A DNA stretch of 10,498 nt from an uncultured Beijerinckiaceae bacterium (GTDB lineage: Bacteria; Pseudomonadota; Alphaproteobacteria; Rhizobiales; Beijerinckiaceae), in NCBI GenBank assembly GCA_937873345.1, contig CALMRL010000067.1, positions 1 to 10,498 of the forward strand. The letters run 5' to 3'. Shown one piece after another: positions 6,660-10,498 of the stretch (position 1 is the first letter of the stretch; each line of letters opens with the position of its first letter). The notes beneath the pieces were generated by a model. That model worked only from the letters and a program-made list of their open reading frames with translations, was not told where the DNA came from and did not search any database. The translations under genes and the position numbers were made by a program.

Positions 6660-8009
6660 TCAGGCCGTGGCCAGCTGCCCGGCAAGGGCCGCCTTGCGCT
6701 GAGCGACCGCGGCGTCGTAGAGCGCCTGCTCCTCCTGCTTGTGCTTGATGGTGAAGCGGATCGCCGCCGCACCGCAGGCGCAGAGCATCGCCGATACGCC
6801 GAGGACCAGGAAGCAGAACTGCACGTTGCCGGTCGCCCGTAGCAGGAAGCCGGCCGCGACGCCGCCGATGTTGCCGCCCGCACCGATGATGCCGCACACG
6901 CCGCCGAGCACCTTGCGGTCGATGAACGGCACCAGCGCGTAGAGCGAGCCGCAGGCCATGTGGGTGAACAGGCCGAAGGTCAGCATCATCGCGATGGCGA
7001 GGCCGACGTTGTCCATCTTGGCGAAGACGACGAGGAAGATGCCTTCGCACATCATCAGGCCGAACAGCAGCCAGGTACGGCCGTCGAGGCCCTTCGTCCG
7101 CGCGATCCGATCCGACAGCAGGCCGCCGAGCGCGCGGGCGAACAGGGCGAGAAGGCCGAAGGCGCCGACGGCGAGGCCCGCCATCTCGATCGAAAGATGG
7201 AAGTGGTCGTAGTAGTAGGTGACGGCGATCGAGTGCACGAACAGCTCGACGCCGAAGCCCGCGCCGTAGCAGGCTCCGAGCAGCCACACGCGGTAGTTCC
7301 TGCCGGCGGCGGCCATCACGGCGAGGCCGCCCTTCTTGCCGACGGCGGTCGAGAGGCCGGCCTTGCGCATGTCGGCGAAGTTCCCGTCGGGGGTGTCCTG
7401 CGTGTACTTGAAGTACAGCACGGCGGTGATCAGCATCAGCACGCCGGGCAGGATCTGCGCGTAGCGCCACGACAAGTGGCTGCCGAAGGCGAAGGCGGCG
7501 ACGCCGGCGAGCACGTATGGCATGATGGACTGCGCGACGCCGCCGCCGGCGTTGCCCCAGCCGCCGACGGTGGCGTTGGCCGTGCCGACGACGTTGGGCG
7601 CGAACATCACCGAGGTGTGGAACTGCGTGATGACGAAGGAGGCGCCAATGATGCCGACGAGCAGGCGCATGATCAGGAACGAGGTGTAGTCCCACGCGAA
7701 GGCCATGCCGAACACCGGGATCGCGCCGAGCGCCAGCATCGCGGTGTAGGTGTAGCGCGGGCCGTACTTGTCGCACATCGGTCCGATCGCGAAGCGGGCA
7801 AGGATGGCCGAGAAGAGGCCGGCGATGGTGATGTTGTAGATGTCGGCGTTGCTCAGCTTGAGGTCGCCCTGGATGATCGGCATCAGCGGCGCCGTGGCGA
7901 ACCACGCGAAAAAGCAGACGAAGAAGGCGATCCAGGTGAGATGGAAGGCCCGCATCTGCGGGGTCTTGAGACTGAACAGATTGATGCTTGTTGCCTTGGA
8001 CATGAGCAT
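6660..8009 (-). CDS. narK: NarK/NasA-type nitrate/nitrite porter (MFS, NNP family)
   Basis: This inner-membrane nitrate/nitrite transporter has 449 residues and about 12 membrane segments. The NNP signatures are clear: TANATVGGWGNAGGG (about 143-157) in segment 5 and GIIGAGGNIGGVAAG (about 373-387) in the second half. Arg72 in the second segment (ARFAIGPMCDKYG) matches the substrate-binding Arg of NarK. Arg292 (FARALGG) is the likely second one, though I could not align it. The segment 2-3 loop has the PMCDKYGPR version of the MFS motif. ATG at 8009 has AAGG 8 bases upstream; ATG at 8003 is an alternative that drops two residues. No nitrate or nitrite reductase gene is adjacent, so this appears monocistronic. 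Whether it serves assimilation or respiration, and import or exchange, cannot be told. A 570-base upstream region suggests complex control. Confidence 0.93.
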   Translation of the reverse strand: MLMSKATSINLFSLKTPQMRAFHLTWIAFFVCFFAWFATAPLMPIIQGDLKLSNADIYNITIAGLFSAILARFAIGPMCDKYGPRYTYTAMLALGAIPVFGMAFAWDYTSFLIMRLLVGIIGASFVITQFHTSVMFAPNVVGTANATVGGWGNAGGGVAQSIMPYVLAGVAAFAFGSHLSWRYAQILPGVLMLITAVLYFKYTQDTPDGNFADMRKAGLSTAVGKKGGLAVMAAAGRNYRVWLLGACYGAGFGVELFVHSIAVTYYYDHFHLSIEMAGLAVGAFGLLALFARALGGLLSDRIARTKGLDGRTWLLFGLMMCEGIFLVVFAKMDNVGLAIAMMLTFGLFTHMACGSLYALVPFIDRKVLGGVCGIIGAGGNIGGVAAGFLLRATGNVQFCFLVLGVSAMLCACGAAAIRFTIKHKQEEQALYDAAVAQRKAALAGQLATA

Positions 8010-8061
8010 GAGGACGCCTTGTCGAACGAGAAGAGAATGCAGGCGGGCCAGCGAAGAGGGA

Positions 8062-8160
8062 CAGTGGCGTCCGGGTGACGACTGGCGTGCAGCGGCAGCG
8101 CACGATCGAGGACGAGGGAAGACCAGGGTAATCAGAGCGCAAGTCGTCGTTGACGCGCTC
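8062..8160 (-). promoter_or_regulatory. Possible structured mRNA leader of the nitrate porter
   Basis: As minus-strand RNA, 8160-8135 folds with GAGCGC pairing GCGCUC, a two-base UU bulge, a GUC/GAC upper stem and a six-base loop AACGAC. The loop has A at position 1 and G at position 4, as known for ANTAR-protein targets such as those of NasR/NasT. A second hairpin, 8084-8062, has CAGU/ACUG, a two-base CC bulge, CGUC/GACG and a loop of five, not six, bases. Nitrate-assimilation leaders are established ANTAR targets, so the place is right. The second loop does not fit, and no downstream terminator with a U tract is seen, so this is a tentative inference. Confidence 0.2.
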
Positions 8161-8167
8161 GACTGAC

Positions 8168-8195
8168 CGTCTCGGAGACGTACTCAGTTCAACTG
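8168..8195. promoter_or_regulatory. Two adjacent perfect palindromes
   Basis: CGTCTC-G-GAGACG (13 bases, 8168-8180) is followed by CAGTT-C-AACTG (11 bases, 8185-8195), with centres 16 bases apart. They lie about 160-185 bases ahead of the nitrate porter start. Such paired dyads can be regulator-binding sites on DNA; their loops are too small for both to be good RNA hairpins at full length. The regulator is unknown. Confidence 0.3.
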
Positions 8196-8551
8196 TTGCG
8201 AGATCGGCACGACGACTGTGGAGAACCACTCCGTCGGGACATGCCTCGTCACGGGTTCACGTCTGTTGTCCGTCGTGGACGCGGCTTTGAAGCCCAGGGC
8301 ATCTTTGCACCTGCGCAACCTACTCGCATCGCGCATGCCAGCGATCGCTCAGGCTCTCGTCGCACGCTCGCAGCAATGCCTTCAAAGATGCAGAAAGACC
8401 CGCGATTTCCTCGCGCTACGACTGTTGTCACGGTTTCGTGAGGGCTCGGCTTCCCTTGTCCGATGTGACCGAGGCCGGAGGCGCGTCAGACCATCGATGG
8501 GCGACGACGCCGCCTGCGCCGCCAGCGTGCTGCAGCCGGGCGGCACGCTCG

Positions 8552-8570
8552 GCACCGCCGGTACCGGTGC
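8552..8570 (-). terminator. Weak hairpin downstream of the aldo/keto reductase
   Basis: GCACCG and CGGTGC pair around a 7-base loop, 11 bases after the reductase stop on the minus strand. A further 6-bp hairpin (ACCGCT/AGCGGT, 8574-8588) overlaps the stop codon itself. Neither is followed by a T tract, so intrinsic termination is uncertain. Confidence 0.25.
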
Positions 8571-8580
8571 GTAACCGCTC

Positions 8581-9714
8581 CTAGCGGTGGAGGCCGGCGA
8601 CTTCCGCGGCCGTGAGCACCGACGCGCCGCCGAACGCGAACTGACCGCGCATCGGGGGACGCGCGAGGGCGTAGAGCATTCGTGGCTCGGCGGGAGCGCT
8701 GGCCGCGTCGAGGGCGGCACGATGCTCCGGCGCCAGGACGAGAGAAAGCGCCGCGGCGTTGTCGGCGACCTGCGCCGGCCGGCTCACCCCCATCAGGGTC
8801 GTCGCGACTCCCGGCCGGCCGATCACCCAGGCCAGCGCCACGCGCGCCATCGGCTCGCCGATCTCGCCGGCGATGCGCCGGAGGGCGTCGACGATCGACC
8901 AGTTTCTCGGCGTGAACAGGCTGTCGCCGAAGGGGTTGGCACCGTCGAGGCGCTTGTCGGAGTCCGGGCGCTCGGCGCCCGCCTGCGCCGCATCCTTCGG
9001 CAGGCCGCCGAGGCGCGACGGCGCCGCCTCGACGGTGGCGCGGTCGTACTTGCCGGTCAGCAGCCCGTAAGCCAGCGGCGACCACGGCACCAGTCCCATC
9101 CCGAACTCGGCCGCGAGCGGCACGTGCTCGTCCTCCACCTCGCGATTCGCCAGCGAGTAGAAATACTGCAGCGCGATCGGCCCCGACCGGCGGCGCTCGG
9201 AGGCGAGCGTCGCCAGCTTGGCGGCGAACCAGGCCGGCGCGTTGGACAGGCCCCAGTAGCGGATCTTGCCGGCGGCGACGAGGCCGGCCATCGTTTCCGC
9301 CAGTTCCTCCGCCGGCGTCACCCCGTCCCAGGTGTGCAGCCAGTACAGGTCGACATGGTCGGTCTTCAGGCGGCGCAACGATCCTTCGAGAGCCGCATGC
9401 AGGTGCTTGGCGCCGTTGCCGCCGGCATGCGGCCCCCGCCCGGTGGCGAAGCCGGACTTGGTCGACAGCACGATCTGGTCGCGCAGGGACCGCTCGGCGA
9501 GATAGCGCCCGATCATCGCCTCGCCCTCGCCGCCGGCGTAGACATCGGCCGTGTCGACGAGGTTGCCGCCGGCCTCGACGTAGCTGTCGAGGACGATGCG
9601 GCTGCTGGCCTCGTCGAGGCCCCAGCGCGCCGTGCCGAAGGTCATGGTGCCGAGCCCAAGCGGACTGACGGCGAGGCCGGAGCGGCCGAGGGTACGGTAG
9701 TGCGTCAGGTCCAT
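8581..9714 (-). CDS. Aldo/keto reductase family oxidoreductase
   Basis: This cytosolic NADPH-dependent carbonyl reductase has 377 residues, slightly longer than the usual 320-350. It has the full catalytic tetrad: Asp54 and Tyr59 in VDTADVYAGG, Lys86 in STKSGF and His127 in LYWLHTWD. The N-terminal hairpin LGRSGLAVSPLGLGTMTFG is typical of the Tas/YghZ-like (AKR11-14) branch. VPWSPLAYGLLTGKY follows in the barrel, and a cofactor-binding region with TTLMGVSRPAQVADN is near the end. ATG at 9714 has GAAGGG 8 bases upstream. The frame extends 14 codons further, to 9756, but that part is not family-like and runs into the control region. It is divergent from a LysR gene, the classic layout for a regulator and its target. 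The substrate is unknown. Confidence 0.93.
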   Translation of the reverse strand: MDLTHYRTLGRSGLAVSPLGLGTMTFGTARWGLDEASSRIVLDSYVEAGGNLVDTADVYAGGEGEAMIGRYLAERSLRDQIVLSTKSGFATGRGPHAGGNGAKHLHAALEGSLRRLKTDHVDLYWLHTWDGVTPAEELAETMAGLVAAGKIRYWGLSNAPAWFAAKLATLASERRRSGPIALQYFYSLANREVEDEHVPLAAEFGMGLVPWSPLAYGLLTGKYDRATVEAAPSRLGGLPKDAAQAGAERPDSDKRLDGANPFGDSLFTPRNWSIVDALRRIAGEIGEPMARVALAWVIGRPGVATTLMGVSRPAQVADNAAALSLVLAPEHRAALDAASAPAEPRMLYALARPPMRGQFAFGGASVLTAAEVAGLHR

Positions 9715-9766
9715 GGTTGCGCCCTTCTCATCAATCGAGGCAGGATAGCGCGACATCCGCGACGCG

Positions 9767-9795
9767 ATTAGCTCTGATCGATGATACGGGCTAAT
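9767..9795. promoter_or_regulatory. Inverted repeat in the LysR/aldo-keto reductase gap, likely operator
   Basis: ATTAGC (9767-9772) and GCTAAT (9790-9795) form a perfect 6-base inverted repeat with a 17-base spacer, in the 96-base gap between divergent genes. The right arm ends 15 bases before the LysR start. LysR-type regulators usually bind an interrupted dyad between themselves and a divergent target, so this is the best operator candidate. It would allow autorepression and control of the reductase. Confidence 0.45.
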
Positions 9796-9810
9796 GAGAG
9801 ATTTTCAGCA

Positions 9811-10498
9811 ATGAGACGCGGCACCTTCGATGACCTCGCGACCTTCGCGGCGGTCGCCCGTTCGCGCTCCTTCACCCGCGCGGCTGCCGAGATGGGCATC
9901 TCGCCGTCCGCGCTGAGCCATGCGATGCGCTCGTTCGAGGCGCGGCTCGGCGTGGTGCTGCTGGCGCGCACCACCCGCAGCGTCGCGCCCACGGCGGCCG
10001 GCGAGCGGCTGCTGCGCTCTCTCGATCCGGCGCTCGCCGAGGTCGAGAAAGGGCTGGCAGCGCTCGCGGACTGGCGCGGCGAGCCGTCGGGCAGCCTGCG
10101 CTTGACGACCTTCTCCTCGGCCGCCCGCTCGGTGCTCGACCCCGCGCTGCCGCATTTCCTGCTCGCCCATCCCGCCGTCACGGTCGAGGTGGACGTCGCC
10201 GACCGGCCCGTCGACATCGTCGCCGCCGGCTTCGACGCCGGCATCCGCTTCGGCGACAGCATCGAACGCGACATGACGACGGTGCGCGTGGGGCCGGACC
10301 TGCGGGCGATCGTCGTCGGCGCGCCGGCCTACCTCGCGGAGCACCCGCCGCCGCGGACGCCGACCGAGCTGCAAGCGCATGACTGCATCGGTTACCGCCT
10401 CGCCGGCGCCGGAGGCCTGCTGCCGTGGGACTTCGCGCGCGACGGCCGCGAGGAGCGGCTGCGCCCGGATGGGCGGCTCGTCGTCAACGACGGCGAGC
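9811..10498 (+). CDS. LysR-type transcriptional regulator (3' end beyond window)
   Basis: The first 229 codons of a regulator expected to be about 300 residues are visible, open to the right edge. The winged helix-turn-helix occupies about residues 6-65: FAAVARSRSFTRAAAEMGIS, then PSALSHAMRSFEARLGVVLL and ARTTRSVAPTAAGERLL. A linker helix (about 66-90) leads to an effector-binding domain beginning GSLRLTTFSSAARSVLDP. Its content (DRPVDIVAAGFDAGIRFGD) is typical of the LysR co-inducer domain. I chose ATG at 9811 because it puts the helix-turn-helix at the usual distance. An in-frame ATG at 9781 would add 10 residues that overlap the operator-like repeat. GAGAG about 10 bases upstream is a modest ribosome site. 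It probably controls the divergent aldo/keto reductase. Confidence 0.93.
   Translation, partial: MRRGTFDDLATFAAVARSRSFTRAAAEMGISPSALSHAMRSFEARLGVVLLARTTRSVAPTAAGERLLRSLDPALAEVEKGLAALADWRGEPSGSLRLTTFSSAARSVLDPALPHFLLAHPAVTVEVDVADRPVDIVAAGFDAGIRFGDSIERDMTTVRVGPDLRAIVVGAPAYLAEHPPPRTPTELQAHDCIGYRLAGAGGLLPWDFARDGREERLRPDGRLVVNDGE

Larger units (their letters stand above)
8010..8580. other. Long non-coding region upstream of the nitrate porter
   Basis: This 571-base gap lies between the porter start and the aldo/keto reductase stop. Open frames exist on both strands, but none has a recognisable motif, sensible composition or ribosome site. It is less GC-rich than the genes (about 57-58% in lines 8161 and 8341). 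It holds two adjacent palindromes (8168-8180 and 8185-8195), hairpin-forming sequence at 8135-8160 and 8062-8084, and a 9-base inverted repeat (8299-8307 with 8383-8391). I looked for a sigma-54 promoter and an FNR box and found neither. The porter promoter and leader must be here. Confidence 0.5.

Noticed and set aside
8135..8220. Sigma-54 or FNR promoter for the nitrate porter
   Set aside because: GGCAC and TTGC elements occur, but not at the spacing needed for -24/-12, and no TTGAT-N4-ATCAA box was found.
6598..8229. 543-codon minus-strand open frame over the nitrate porter
   Set aside because: It is the shifted frame of the porter gene, with Arg/His/Pro-rich low-complexity sequence; the porter frame has all the NNP motifs.
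8299..8391. 9-base inverted repeat GCATCTTTG/CAAAGATGC as mobile-element ends
   Set aside because: The arms enclose only about 75 bases with no gene and no flanking direct repeat seen, so it is too little to call a miniature element.
8196..8574. Plus-strand open frames in the gap upstream of the nitrate porter
   Set aside because: No motif, no ribosome site, and no family I recognise; composition drifts along the frames as in non-coding DNA.

Overview
The window is high-GC DNA (hand counts of sample lines give roughly 70-75% in most genes, 53-62% in some gaps), tightly packed, with Shine-Dalgarno sites, GTG as well as ATG starts and LysR/old-yellow-enzyme/VOC genes. This fits a proteobacterium, most likely an alphaproteobacterium of the Hyphomicrobiales type; that assignment is inference from gene content and style only. 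I see no rRNA, tRNA, CRISPR array or complete mobile element.

Layout. (1) 1-1508, minus: a sugar-porter-like MFS transporter that runs off the left edge. It is divergent from (2) a two-gene unit on the plus strand: an epoxide-hydrolase-like alpha/beta hydrolase (1714-2649) whose stop overlaps the start of a VOC/glyoxalase-fold protein (2646-3095). The 205-base divergent gap holds an imperfect dyad. (3) 3105-4184, minus: an old yellow enzyme, convergent with the VOC gene with only 9 bases between stops. (4) 4389-5231, plus: a Fpg/Nei DNA glycosylase starting at GTG. (5) 5232-6660: a lower-GC segment with a bacterial hormone-sensitive-lipase type esterase (5504-6460), an unrecognised small open frame, and the C-terminal stub of an IS110-type transposase (6492-6602, minus). 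(6) 6660-8009, minus: a NarK/NasA nitrate/nitrite porter with a long non-coding region ahead of it (8010-8580) that contains palindromes and a possible structured leader. (7) 8581-9714, minus: an aldo/keto reductase, divergent from (8) a LysR-type regulator (9811 to the right edge).

How they may work together. The transporter, hydrolase, VOC protein and old yellow enzyme form a plausible small-molecule uptake and transformation cluster with unknown substrate. The LysR regulator probably controls itself and the aldo/keto reductase through an inverted repeat in the shared gap. The nitrate porter stands alone here, with no reductase gene in view. Most of the window is ordinary accessory metabolism. 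The points most worth checking are the transposase stub beside the esterase, the possible ANTAR-type RNA leader of the nitrate porter, and the two divergent-gap dyads.
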